DNA from: CAZMGT01 sp964565895
GTDB lineage: Bacteria > Armatimonadota > Zipacnadia > UBA1398 > CAZMGT01
Assembly: GCA_964565895.1 (NCBI GenBank)
Contig: CAZMGT010000008.1
Coordinates: forward strand, 1-64,000
Reading direction: 5' to 3'
DNA length: 64,000 nt
Below, one piece after another: positions 7,596 through 17,400 of the stretch. Numbering within the stretch: the stretch's first letter is position 1; each line of letters opens with the position of its first letter. A program made the translations under genes and the position numbers. The notes under the pieces were generated by a model. That model was not told where the DNA came from. It saw nothing but the letters and a program-made list of their open reading frames with translations, and did no database searches.

Positions 7596-8522
7596 CTAAC
7601 GGGCAACGCGGCAGGGCGGCCCTTGGGCGCGGACAGCCTGCGCCATTTCGTCAAGCAGAGAACGCTCTGGGGCGCGGAAATGTTCCCCGGGCGCGCCCAA
7701 GGCGCGGGCCTTCCCCTCCCCTAGCCGGTGGTAGGGCAAGAGCTCCACGGGTGTGCCTGGAGCATGGGCAGCGACGAACCGGCCCAGTTGCTTGGCGAAG
7801 TCTACCGTGGCGTTGTAGCCCTCGACCACCGGTGTTCTGACAACGATGTTGACGCCGAGGGAGGCGAGGATTTTGAAGTTGTCGAGCACGGGCTGGAGGG
7901 GGCTGCCCGTGCCGCGCAGGTGGGCCTCGGGGTCGAGGTGCTTGATGTCGAACAGGACGAGGTCGGCGAGGCCGGCCACACGGCGGAAGACCTCCGGGGG
8001 CGCGACGCCGCAGGTGTCCAGGGCGGTGTGCACGCGGGCGGCGCGGAGCTCGGCGAGCAGAGCGGCGGAGAACTGGGGCTGGGCGAGGGGCTCGCCGCCG
8101 GAGAGGGTGACGCCGCCGCCGGAGGTGCGGTAGAACGGCTCGTCGCGGAGCGCCTCGCGCAGGACCTCCCCCACGGTGCGCCAGTGGCCGACGAGCTGGC
8201 GGGCCTCGGCGAAGCAGCGCTCGGCGCAGGCGCCGCAATTTTGGCATAGCTCGCGGGCATAGCGCAGGGCACCGTTGACCTGGGCGATGGCCCCGTGGGG
8301 GCAGGCGGCGAGGCACTCGCCGCAGGCGATGCACCGCTCGGGGCGCCACATGAGCTGCGGCGCGGGGAGCTTGGCCTCGGGGTTGTGGCACCAGCGGCAG
8401 TTAAGGGGGCAGCCCTTGAGGAACACCGTGGTGCGGATTCCCGGGCCGTCGTGGACGGCGAAGCGCTTGATGTCGAAGACCAAGCCGCGCAGGTTGAGGC
8501 GATCTTTGTGCGAGGAGGACAT
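7596..8522 (-). CDS. Glycyl-radical enzyme activating protein (PflA family)
   Basis: The 308-residue radical SAM enzyme abstracts a hydrogen from a glycine of a partner enzyme. The SAM cluster motif is C38-x3-C42-x2-C45, preceded by HDGPGIRTTVFLKG. Residues 64-74 and 93-103 hold two further four-cysteine ferredoxin motifs (CIACGECLAAC and CQNCGACAERC), typical of the larger activases for non-PFL glycyl-radical enzymes. TSGGGVTLSGGEPLAQ is the GGE SAM-binding motif. ATG 8522 lies 10 bases from the sigma-factor stop. No glycyl-radical enzyme gene is in the window, so the substrate is unknown. Confidence 0.9.
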   Translation of the reverse strand: MSSSHKDRLNLRGLVFDIKRFAVHDGPGIRTTVFLKGCPLNCRWCHNPEAKLPAPQLMWRPERCIACGECLAACPHGAIAQVNGALRYARELCQNCGACAERCFAEARQLVGHWRTVGEVLREALRDEPFYRTSGGGVTLSGGEPLAQPQFSAALLAELRAARVHTALDTCGVAPPEVFRRVAGLADLVLFDIKHLDPEAHLRGTGSPLQPVLDNFKILASLGVNIVVRTPVVEGYNATVDFAKQLGRFVAAHAPGTPVELLPYHRLGEGKARALGAPGEHFRAPERSLLDEMAQAVRAQGPPCRVAR

Positions 8523-8532
8523 GGCGCGGGAG

Positions 8533-9942
8533 CTAGCTGGGAGAAGTTTCGGCGACGCTTGTGGCGTCGATCGAGGGCTCGACCTGCTCGCGGGGGCGGA
8601 TCTCAGAGACCATGACGACGCAGTTGCCGCCGCGGTTGCGCGCTTCGTCGGCGGCGGCGAGGGCGGCGTCGATGAGCTGCTCGTCGTCCTCGGCATCGAG
8701 GGGGAACACGGCGATGCCCGCGCGGGCGGTGAGGATTTTGCTCCGCGGGCCGGTAGCCCCGATGCGCGCCTGGGAGATGCGGCGCAGGATGCGCTCGGCG
8801 ACGCGGCGGGCGACGTCGCCCGTTTGGGGGAGGATGACGCCGAACGCCCCCGGAGCGGCGCGAGCGAGGATGTCGATTTTGCGCACGTTGGAGCGGATGA
8901 TTTGCGCGATGCGGCGAAGGGCCTCGTCGCCTGCGGCGAGGGTGTGCTGGCGGTTAAAGCGGGCGAGGCCGTCCACGTCGACGACCATGAGGGCGAGCTC
9001 GTGGGAGTAGCGCTGGGCGCGGAGGACCTCCTCGCGCAGGCGCTCCATAAAGTAGGCGGAGTTGTAAAGCCCGGTGAGCTCGTCGCGCACGCCGCGCTTT
9101 TCGATGGCGTCGAAGTATTCCTGTTTTTGCTTAATTGCCTGGCGCAGGCGGAGGGCGGCTTCTTTTTGCTCCTCGCGGGCGAGGGCCCCGCGCAGCTTGC
9201 GCAGGGACATGCGCACAAGGTGCGAGACGTAGTTGCACGAGACGCCCAGGCGGCGGGCGATCTCCGTTTGGCTTAAGTCGCGATAAAAGAAGTATTCGAT
9301 GACCTGGCGCTCGATGTCTTTGAGCTTTTCGATCGCTTGGTCGAGGACGATTTTGTCCTCGATGGGGAGCTCGAAGCTGACCTGCTGGAGGCTTTTGAGC
9401 TTTTCGGAGTCGATCTGCGGCCTGGGTGCCTCGTCCTCCTCCACGGCGCCGTTAAGGGAGCTGATCTTAAAAATGCTCCGGGTGCGGAGGACCTCCATCA
9501 CGGCCTCTTCCTCGATGTTTGCCTCGCGGGCGATTTCGGAAACGGTGGGATAGCGGCCGAGCTTTTGGGTGAGGGTGTCGATGGTGCGCGAGACTTTTTG
9601 GTTTAGCTCGTAAAGCCAGCCGGGCTCGCGGATGAGCGTTTTGCGGTCGCGCAGGTAGTGTTTGATTTCGCCGAGGATGAGGTGGGTGGCGTAGGTGATG
9701 AATTTTACGCCGCGGTTGGGGTCGTACATGTCGATGGCTTTGAGCAGGCCGACGTAGCCCTCTTGAACGAGGTCCTCGGTGGGCTCGCCGGAGCCGGAAA
9801 AGCCGCGGGCGATGCTCTCCACGAGGCTGGAGAACTGCGAGACGATACGGTCGCGGACCTCGGGGTCTTTGGTCCGCGCGTATTGGCGAAGCAGGCGCTG
9901 GGCCTGGTCCTCGGAGATTTCTTTAACCTCGCGCTCGGTCAC
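8533..9942 (-). CDS. Sigma-70-family (SigB/F/G-like) sigma factor fused to a degenerate GGDEF domain
   Basis: The 469-residue protein has two parts. Residues about 10-255 are a group 3 sigma factor: region 2 (EDLVQEGYVGLLKAIDMYD, FITYATHLILGEIKHYLRDR), region 3, and region 4 with a helix-turn-helix (LSQTEIARRLGVSCNYVSHL). A charged, probably coiled linker (251-283) leads into a GGDEF domain (about 286-445), which starts RDELTGLYNSAYF. The catalytic GGDEF signature is replaced by A363-P-G-A-F367, so diguanylate cyclase activity is unlikely. The inhibitory I-site R354-K-I-D357 is kept at the canonical five-residue distance. I infer a c-di-GMP receptor built into a sigma factor. It starts with GTG after AGAGGAGA and follows pilC by 66 bases. 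The domain calls are firm; c-di-GMP binding is untested. Confidence 0.9.
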   Translation of the reverse strand: MTEREVKEISEDQAQRLLRQYARTKDPEVRDRIVSQFSSLVESIARGFSGSGEPTEDLVQEGYVGLLKAIDMYDPNRGVKFITYATHLILGEIKHYLRDRKTLIREPGWLYELNQKVSRTIDTLTQKLGRYPTVSEIAREANIEEEAVMEVLRTRSIFKISSLNGAVEEDEAPRPQIDSEKLKSLQQVSFELPIEDKIVLDQAIEKLKDIERQVIEYFFYRDLSQTEIARRLGVSCNYVSHLVRMSLRKLRGALAREEQKEAALRLRQAIKQKQEYFDAIEKRGVRDELTGLYNSAYFMERLREEVLRAQRYSHELALMVVDVDGLARFNRQHTLAAGDEALRRIAQIIRSNVRKIDILARAAPGAFGVILPQTGDVARRVAERILRRISQARIGATGPRSKILTARAGIAVFPLDAEDDEQLIDAALAAADEARNRGGNCVVMVSEIRPREQVEPSIDATSVAETSPS

Positions 9943-9957
9943 GGAAAGGTCTCCTCT

Positions 9958-9981
9958 GCCTGGGATAAGGATAAGCCAGGC
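9958..9981. repeat. Inverted repeat next to the sigma-factor ribosome binding site
   Basis: GCCTGG (9958-9963) and CCAGGC (9976-9981) frame a 12-base loop just upstream of AGAGGAGA in the pilC to sigma-factor gap. It could be an operator or an mRNA hairpin affecting translation. It is short and could be chance. Confidence 0.35.
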
Positions 9982-10008
9982 AGGCCGGCAGTGGCAAGGC
10001 GGCGCGCG

Positions 10009-11235
10009 CTACTCGGCGGACATCGCCTCGAGCACGCCGTAGATCGGCTTAAGCACGGCGACGGCGACAAAGCCCACGAAGCCGCCCAGGCCGATGATCA
10101 TCAACGGCTCGATGAGCGCGGTGAGGCCGCGGATGAGGGCGTCGACCTCTTCCTCGTAAAACCCGGCGACTTTGTTAAGCATTTCGTCCACGCGGCCGGT
10201 TTCCTCGCCGACCTGGATCATCTGGGTGGTCATGAGGGGGAAGATGCCCGATTCGGCGAGGGGCTCGCTCATGCGCTGGCCCTGGTGCACGGCCTGGCGG
10301 GCTTGATCGAGGGCCTCGGCGACGACGGCGTTGCCCGCGGTGGTCTTGACGATCTCTAGGGCGCGGAGGACGGGGATTCCGCTGGAGAGGAGGGTGCCCA
10401 ACGTGCGCGCCACGCGGGCGACGGAGATTTTCAACAGCAGCTCGCCCATGACGGGGATTTTGAGCTTAAGCATGTCCAGCTTGTAGCGGCCGGACTCGGT
10501 GCGTGCGATGAGCTTCCAGGTGGTGACGATGCCGATGATGAGGAGGATGGGGACGTACCAGTACTGCCGGGCGATGGCCCCGGAGTCTAACAGGTAGCGG
10601 GTGAGGACGGGGAGCTGGTAGTCCGGGCCGACGAGGCCGGCGAAGATCGTCTTAAACTTAGGGAGAACGAAGAACACAATGGCCCCAGCCATGAGCACGG
10701 CGAAGGCGAGCACGACGCAGGGATACATCATCGCGGATTTAATTTTGGTTTTGATTTCCTGCTCGTTTTCCAGATAGCCGGCGATGCGGCTGAGGATGAT
10801 GTCTAAGATACCGCCGAGCTCGGCGGCGCGGATCATGTTCACATAAAGGTCGTTGAATATTCTGGGGTGCTTGGCCATGGCGTCGGCAAGGCTTAAGCCG
10901 GAGCTGATGTCTACCTTAAGGGCGTTGATGCTTTCTTTGAAGAACGGGTTTTTCGTCTGTGAGGAGAGGATGTCCAGGCACTTGACCACGGTGAGCCCGG
11001 CGTCGATCATCGTGGAGAACTGGCGGGTAAAGACGACGAGCTCGCGCAGCTTGATAGACTGAAAGCGGTTATTTAGGTCGGCGAGAAACGAGCGCTCGCG
11101 GCCGACGGAGATGTCTACCACGCGATATTGCAGCTCGCGCATGCGCTCGAGGACGGCCTCGCGGCTGTCGGCGACCATGCTCCCGCGGACGGTGTTTCCT
11201 GAGGCGTCGATCACCTCGTAGCGAAAGGTGGGCAT
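10009..11235 (-). CDS. pilC: Type IV pilus inner-membrane platform protein PilC (GspF family)
   Basis: The 408-residue protein anchors the assembly motors to the membrane. It has the duplicated T2SS-F domain: one copy around residues 65-190 (FTRQFSTMIDAGLTVVKCLDIL) and a second around 270-395 (VARTLGTLLSSGIPVLRALEIV), each followed by membrane helices. The short N-terminal segment (MPTFRYEVIDASGNTVRG) is typical. An AGGAGGT site precedes ATG 11235. It is separated from pilT by 161 bases that hold a T6 run on the minus strand and a TATGAT box near 11315, so a local promoter is possible. Confidence 0.95.
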   Translation of the reverse strand: MPTFRYEVIDASGNTVRGSMVADSREAVLERMRELQYRVVDISVGRERSFLADLNNRFQSIKLRELVVFTRQFSTMIDAGLTVVKCLDILSSQTKNPFFKESINALKVDISSGLSLADAMAKHPRIFNDLYVNMIRAAELGGILDIILSRIAGYLENEQEIKTKIKSAMMYPCVVLAFAVLMAGAIVFFVLPKFKTIFAGLVGPDYQLPVLTRYLLDSGAIARQYWYVPILLIIGIVTTWKLIARTESGRYKLDMLKLKIPVMGELLLKISVARVARTLGTLLSSGIPVLRALEIVKTTAGNAVVAEALDQARQAVHQGQRMSEPLAESGIFPLMTTQMIQVGEETGRVDEMLNKVAGFYEEEVDALIRGLTALIEPLMIIGLGGFVGFVAVAVLKPIYGVLEAMSAE

Positions 11236-11396
11236 GTAGGGCCACCTCCTGCAGTGGTCGGGCAGGGCAGGAGCCTTCTCTCAAGAAAACTGCCCGCGGC
11301 GCCCGCTGTTCATATCATACCCCAAAATGAGCCGGGGGGAGGCACGAAATCCCGCCGGGCGAGAAAAAACGCGCTCCTCAGCCGGCCGCGCAGGCG

Positions 11397-12491
11397 CTAG
11401 TACGCGGCAAACGCCCCGGCGAGGAGCTTGTTGAACGTTTCGGGATCGTGGCACTTGCGCTCCGCATCTTCCTTGGTCACCAGCCCCTGGCGGACGAGCT
11501 GGGCGAGGGAGTCGTCGAGGGTCTGCATGCCGAACTCCTGGCCGGTTTCGATGGCGTTTTGGATCATGAACGACTTGCCCTCGCGAATGAGGTTGCGGAT
11601 GCCCGGGGTGGCGACCATGATCTCCATCGCCGCGCAGCGGCCACGGCCGCTGGCCAGCGGGACGAGCTGCTGGCAGATGACGCCCTCGATGGTGTTTGCC
11701 AGCTGCACGCGCACCTGCTCCTGCTGGGAGGGCGGGAAGACGTCGACGATGCGGTCCACGGTCTGCGCGGCGCTGTTCGTGTGCAGGGTGGAGAAGACGA
11801 GGTGGCCCGTTTCGGCGACGGTAAGCGTGGCCTCGATGGTCGCCACGTCGCGCATCTCGCCGATGAGCACGACGTCGGGGTCCTCGCGGAGCACGGCGCG
11901 CAGGGCATTGGCATAAGAGAGCGTGTCCTTGCCCAGCTCGCGCTGGTTGATCATCGCCTTGTTGTGGCTGTGGATGTACTCGATGGGGTTTTCGATAGTG
12001 ATTACGTGGACGGAACGCGTTTGGTTAATGTGATTGATCATCGTAGCCAGGGTGGTGGATTTGCCGCTCCCTGTGGGGCCGGTGACCAAGATCAGGCCGC
12101 GGGGGAGCTGCGTTAGGCGCTTGAGGACCTCGGGCTTGGGGAGGCCCATCTCCTCCATGGTCGGGACTTTGTCGGGGATGGCGCGCATGGCCGCGCCCAC
12201 CGATCCGCGCTGGCGATAGACGTTGAAGCGGAAGCGGCTGACGCCCTTTACGCCATAGGAGAAGTCGAGCTCTTTGGTTTCCTCAAACTCCTCGATTTCG
12301 CGGTCGGTCAGCGCATCGTAGATGAGCCTTTGGGTGTCGAGCTCGGTGCACGCCTCGTAGTCGAGGCGCTGGAGGACGCCGTCGACGCGGATCACAGGGG
12401 GCAGGCCGACGGTAATGTGGAGGTCGGAACCCCCGCGCTCGATGCATTCGGTAAGCAGGTCGTCGATATGAACGTCTTTGAGGCTTCTCAT
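11397..12491 (-). CDS. pilT: Type IV pilus retraction ATPase PilT
   Basis: The 364-residue ATPase powers pilus retraction. It has the PAS-like N-terminal domain (SDLHITVGLPPVIRVDG), Walker A GPTGSGKSTT near residue 134, the Asp box (ITIENPIEYIHSH), Walker B (DPDVVLIGEMRD) and the His box (VFSTLHTNSA). VCQ-like residues (EGVICQQLVP) and the typical PilT length support PilT rather than PilU. It follows pilB by 76 bases on the same strand. Confidence 0.95.
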   Translation of the reverse strand: MRSLKDVHIDDLLTECIERGGSDLHITVGLPPVIRVDGVLQRLDYEACTELDTQRLIYDALTDREIEEFEETKELDFSYGVKGVSRFRFNVYRQRGSVGAAMRAIPDKVPTMEEMGLPKPEVLKRLTQLPRGLILVTGPTGSGKSTTLATMINHINQTRSVHVITIENPIEYIHSHNKAMINQRELGKDTLSYANALRAVLREDPDVVLIGEMRDVATIEATLTVAETGHLVFSTLHTNSAAQTVDRIVDVFPPSQQEQVRVQLANTIEGVICQQLVPLASGRGRCAAMEIMVATPGIRNLIREGKSFMIQNAIETGQEFGMQTLDDSLAQLVRQGLVTKEDAERKCHDPETFNKLLAGAFAAY

Positions 12492-12567
12492 GGGGCATCC
12501 TCCTGGACGAACATCGGGCGAGATAGGTCAGCACAAACCCCGCCGGGGGAGCCGCAGCGGGCGCCGC

Positions 12568-14274
12568 CTATTCGGCGGTAATCACCCGGAGGAGCTCCTC
12601 GGGGGTGGTTATCCCGGCCATCACTTTGCGCATCCCGTCCTCGGCGAGGGTTTGCATGCCCTGCTCGCGGGCGATGCGGGCGATCTCGTGCTCCGGCTCC
12701 TCGCGGAGGATGGCCTCGCGGATCTCGTCGGTAATGATCATCAGCTCGTAGACGCCGATGCGCCCTTTGTAGCCCGTGCCCCGGCAGTATTCGCAACCCG
12801 CGCCGCGCATGAATTGGGCGTTGGCCAGCTCGTCCTCGGGGAAGTTGAGGCGACGGAGGGACTTCTCGGGCGGGGTAAACGGCTCTTTGCACTTGGGGCA
12901 GATGCGGCGGACGAGGCGCTGGGCCTGGACGCCGATGATCGACGAGGCGAGGAGGAACGGCTCGATCTTCATCTCCACGAGGCGGGCGATGGCGCCCGGC
13001 GCGGTGTTTGTGTGCAGGGTGGAGAGGACGAGGTGGCCGGTGAGCGCGGCCTCGGTGGCGATCACCGCCGTTTCGCGGTCGCGGATCTCGCCGACCATGA
13101 TAATGTCCGGGTCCTGGCGGAGCATGGAGCGGAGGACCTCGGCGAACGTTAACCCGGCCTTGACGTTAACGTGGGCCTGGGTGAGGCCGGCGACCTGGTA
13201 TTCGACGGGATCCTCGACGGTGATGATGTTTTTCTCCGGGGTGTTCAGGCGATGGAGAGCGGAGTAGAGGGTGGTGGATTTGCCGCTGCCCGTGGGGCCG
13301 GTAACTAGGATAATGCCCCAGGAGCGGGAGATGAGCTCGTTAAACTTCTCCAGGGTTTCCGGGGAGAAGCCGAGGTTTTCCAAGCCCAAGGTAATGCTGG
13401 ACTTGTCCAGGATGCGCAGGACAGCCTTTTCGCCGTTGACCCCGGGAAGGGTGCTTACGCGGAAGTCGAACGGGCGGCCGTCGATGCTTAGCGAGATGCG
13501 GCCGTCTTGGGGGCGGCGCTTTTCGGTAATGTCCATTTCCGCCATGACCTTAATACGGGCGATAATCGGCGGATGAAGGCGCTTGGGGAGCGTCATGCTA
13601 TCGTGGAGGACGCCGTCCACGCGATAGCGGATGCGCACCTCGTCGGGCTCGGGCTGGACGTGGATATCGCTGGCGCCCTCGGAGACGGCGCTGCTTAAGA
13701 TTTTGTCCACGAGCTGGACGATGGGGCCTTGCTCGGCGAGGGAGGCGGCCTCGGTGGGGTCCAGCTCCTCCTCGTCCTCGATGGTCTGGACGATCGTTTC
13801 CTCGGCGCCGTCGAGAATGCGCTTGATGTCCTCGGTAATGCGCTCGTGCGCGGAGCCGAGGCGGCGGAGGGCGGTTTCGATGTCCTCCTCGGAGGCGATT
13901 ACCGGCTCGATCTTATAGCCGGTCATGATTTGAATTTCGTCGATGGTGAAGATGTCCACGGGGTTGGCCATGGCTAAGGTGAGCCGGTTGTCGGTGAGCT
14001 TAAGCGGGATGACGCGATATTGGCGCATGATGCGCGGGGGGAAGGTGTTGATGAGGTCCTCGTCGAGCTCCACTTCCTCGAGGTCGACGAACGGAATGCC
14101 CCACTGCTTGCCCAGGGCTTTGACTTTTTCTTTTTCGGTAATCGCCCCCATGCGTACAAGGATAACGCCGAGGGGCTCGCCGGTTTTCTCTTGGATAGCC
14201 TGGGCTTCTTTGAGCTGCTCTTCAGTAACCGAGGTCACTTCGCGGAAGATGTCGCCGATAGCTCGCGAGTCCAT
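12568..14274 (-). CDS. pilB: Type IV pilus assembly ATPase PilB (GspE family)
   Basis: The 568-residue ATPase powers pilus extension. Residues 1-140 form an MshEN/T2SSE_N-type domain (EKTGEPLGVILVRMGAITEKE), the region that binds c-di-GMP in some homologues such as MshE; whether the ligand residues are kept here is unclear. The C-terminal half has Walker A GPTGSGKSTT, the Asp box TVEDPVEYQV, Walker B DPDIIMVGEIRD, the His box STLHTNTAPG, and a zinc tetracysteine (CPKC and CEYC pairs). It starts at ATG 14274 after a G-rich site and has its own candidate promoter upstream. Confidence 0.95.
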   Translation of the reverse strand: MDSRAIGDIFREVTSVTEEQLKEAQAIQEKTGEPLGVILVRMGAITEKEKVKALGKQWGIPFVDLEEVELDEDLINTFPPRIMRQYRVIPLKLTDNRLTLAMANPVDIFTIDEIQIMTGYKIEPVIASEEDIETALRRLGSAHERITEDIKRILDGAEETIVQTIEDEEELDPTEAASLAEQGPIVQLVDKILSSAVSEGASDIHVQPEPDEVRIRYRVDGVLHDSMTLPKRLHPPIIARIKVMAEMDITEKRRPQDGRISLSIDGRPFDFRVSTLPGVNGEKAVLRILDKSSITLGLENLGFSPETLEKFNELISRSWGIILVTGPTGSGKSTTLYSALHRLNTPEKNIITVEDPVEYQVAGLTQAHVNVKAGLTFAEVLRSMLRQDPDIIMVGEIRDRETAVIATEAALTGHLVLSTLHTNTAPGAIARLVEMKIEPFLLASSIIGVQAQRLVRRICPKCKEPFTPPEKSLRRLNFPEDELANAQFMRGAGCEYCRGTGYKGRIGVYELMIITDEIREAILREEPEHEIARIAREQGMQTLAEDGMRKVMAGITTPEELLRVITAE

Positions 14275-14390
14275 CCCTTACCCCCCTGGCGCGCGAGCAG
14301 CGCAAAGGTAGCATTGCCCACCAGAGTGTATACCACAGCGTGGGTGCATTGTGATATTCCCGAAAAAGATTTGGAACCGACCCGAAGGAA

Positions 14391-14419
14391 AGCATACACT
14401 CTGCGGGCGGATTTGACAA
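14391..14419 (-). promoter_or_regulatory. Candidate promoter for pilB-pilT-pilC-sigma
   Basis: On the minus strand TTGTCA (complement of 14414-14419) and TATGCT (complement of 14391-14396) are exactly 17 bases apart, about 117 bases upstream of pilB. This lies right after the pilQ terminator hairpin, so the lower half of the T4P block can be transcribed on its own. Confidence 0.5.
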
Positions 14420-14424
14420 GGCAA

Positions 14425-14450
14425 ACGCGAGCGCCGCTGGGCGCTCGCGT
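14425..14450. terminator. 11-bp perfect hairpin between pilQ and pilB
   Basis: ACGCGAGCGCC (14425-14435) pairs with GGCGCTCGCGT (14440-14450) around a 4-base loop. In the plus direction it is followed by AAATTTTATT; in the minus direction (pilQ transcript) by TTGCCTTGTC, a weaker U-tract. It probably ends or attenuates the pilMNOPQ message. Confidence 0.65.
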
Positions 14451-14499
14451 AAATTTTATTGGCGGTCCACAGCGGGCAACAAATTTCCCGCGTGATACG

Positions 14500-17400
14500 C
14501 TAGAAGATATCCTCCTCGAGCGAGGAGAGGTGCGCGGGCTCGGCGTATTCGATGCGCGGGGTGATGAATACGAGCAGCTCCTGCGGGGTGCGCGTTACGC
14601 TGCGGTTTTTGAACAGCCGGCCAAAGAACGGGATCTTGTGCAGGATGGGCACGCGCTTGATGACCTCGATCTCCGAGTCGCGGATCAGCCCGCCGAGGAC
14701 CATTGTCTCGCCGTCGCGCAGGCGCACGGTGGTCTCGGCGGTGCGCCGGGAGATTTGGGGGAGGGAGTTCTGGAAGCCGGTTACCGTGGACGATTCGGCC
14801 TTGAGCTCGACGGTGATCCACCCGTCGGAGCTGATGCGCGGGGTGAACTCTAGGATAATGCCCACGTCTACGGACTCCGTGCTGAACGTCGGCGCGCCCC
14901 CGCCCACGCCCGTCTGAAGCACAGGATAGCGCAGCTCGTCGCCGACGTGGATCATCGCCTTTTTGCCGTCGATGGCCTTGACCTTGGGGTTGGCGAGCAG
15001 GCGGGAGTATTGCGCGGTGTTCAGCCAGTTAAACAGGGCCATGATGTCCAGCGAGGCGTGGGCGATGCTTCCGATTTTGATTCCCGGGTGGAACGCGGTG
15101 CCCGTCGTCCCGCCCTCGACGAAACGCGTAAAGCCCCAGCTCCACTCGATGCCGTGGTTGTGGGCCTCCTCGCGGTTGATGTCGGTGATAATCGCCTGAA
15201 TGGTTACCTGGTGCGGGGGCGTGTCGAGCTCCTCGATTTTGGCCACGGCCTGCTCCACCTCGAGCCGCGGGCCGTTGATGATTACCTTATGCGTCTCCTC
15301 GTCGACGAAGAAGGTAAGGCCGGTTTGCTCAGCCGCGGCCCCCGCGGCAGCGACGGGGACGGCAGCGGCAGTGGGCGCGCTGCCCGTGCTCGCTCCCGCG
15401 GGAGGCGTGCCCCCGAAGCCCCCGGGGGGCGTGGGCGGGCCCGTGGGCGCGGTGGGGGCGGTAGGAGCCGCGGAGGGAGCGGCAGGCGCGGTGGGCGCGG
15501 CGCCGGGCGCTGCGGCACCGGCGCCCCCGCCCGTAGTCCCGTAGAGCTGGGTGAGGTATTTGCTCACCGTGCTCGGCTCGACGAAGTCCAGCTCCACGAT
15601 GCGCTGGACGATTTGCTTGGCCATTAGCTCGCGCGCGGTGACCGTGTCGAGCTGGCTGACCAAGCGCAGCGCTTGGCGGACATCCTGGGGCGCGCCCTGG
15701 AGCATGAGGATGTTCGCCGCGCCGGTAAGCTGGATTTCGGGCAGGCGCTTGGCGATCGTCGGGATGAGATAGCGCGAGTCAACATATTGCAGCGTTATCG
15801 TCTCGGTGACGGACTGGGCGTCCCAGCGGCGGAGGAGAGCGATGGCGCTGCGCACATCGTCGCGCGAGCCGCTCACGGTAAGCGTTTTCTGGGCAGGCTG
15901 GACCTCGACGGAGACGGCGGGGAGGTCCTCGTTAAGGATTTGGGCGAGGAAGTTGGGGTCGAGCGTGGTTGCCGTATAGGTAGCGGTGGCCTCGGGGCGG
16001 CTGGGGACGTCAACGAGGGTGGCGATTTTCTGCGCCTCGGCGACGTCCTCCTCGGGCCCGGCGATGGTCAGCGTCTTCTGGTCCTCGCTAATCTCCACAG
16101 TAAGGTTGGGGAAGCGCGCTTGAATGGCGCTTTTGATCGTCGCCGCGGGCTGGTTTACCGGCGAATAAGCGGTGCTTGCCCACTTGGGCTGGTGCTGTTC
16201 GAGATTGGCGAGGAACTGCTTGGCCTGCTCCATGAGATAGGGCGGGCCTTGGATGATAATTTGCCGCTGGGCGGGGCGGACCTTAACCTTGAGGTCCTTG
16301 CCGATGAAATCGGTGAGCAGGGTTTCGATCTCCGAGGCGTCGGCCCCGGGCCAAAGGTCGATAATCTCCTGGCGGGAGATGAGGGGCGGGCCCTCGGGGA
16401 CAGCGGCGGCGGGCTTGCCGCGCACGGCGCGGCCGCCGTCGATCTGGACGAGCGTGCTCAGGGCATTGTCCACGTCGTCCTTGGGGCCGACGAGGATAAT
16501 GCGATTTGTATCTTTTTGCGGAGTAAACGACACGCGGCGATAGATGGACTGCATGAGGGAGACGAGGCTGTCCAGCTCCTGGGTCATCGCCGCATAAACG
16601 GCGTAGACGTTTTCCTTCTGCCGCGTCCACACGGCGGCGATTTTGTCGGCGGCGCCGACGAGGTAGGTGTCGCCTATTTTCGCCCAGTCTAGGTCGTACA
16701 GCGCGCAGATGACGGTGAGCGCCTCCTCGACTTGGACGCCGCTGAGGGTCATGGTAACGGTGCCCTTAACGTCGCCGTCGACGATGATGTTGGCATCGGC
16801 ATAGTAGGCGAGGGCCTGCAGGGCGTCGGCGAGCGGAGTGTTTTTGAAGTCCAGGCCGATGTAGCCGAGCTGGGGCTTTTCCGGCTCGACGTTGGGCTGC
16901 CCGGGGCGCGTCGGCGGCGGGATGGTCGCCGGGGCGGTTTGGGCGAGCACGGAGATCCCCTTGCCCGCGGGGAGGCGCTTGGGCAGGGGCTGAGCGCCGG
17001 GGAGAAGCTCGGCCGCGGGCGAGACCTGCGGCGCGGCATCGCTGGGCTCCTCGGCGGCGAGGACGGTCAGCGGCCCGGCGAGCATGGGCAACTGCCCGAG
17101 GCGGGACTCGATGGGCCCGAGAACCACGGGCGGGGCGCTGAACAGCTTGCGCTCGATGTCGTCCAGGGCGGGGGGAACGGGTTTGGGCGGCGCCTGGACG
17201 GCAATGTGCAGCGCGGCGCCTGTGTCGGACAGGCGCGTGGTCGCCTCAAGCGGCTGCTCAAGGTCGACAAGCAGCTTTACCGCGCGCTCGTGTTCGGGGA
17301 CGAGGCGCACCCGCTTTACCCCGTTCGTCTCCACGGGGACGGTGGTCGGGCAGTGGGCATCGAGCTGCGCGCCGGTAATGGCCACGGCGATTTGCCTCTC

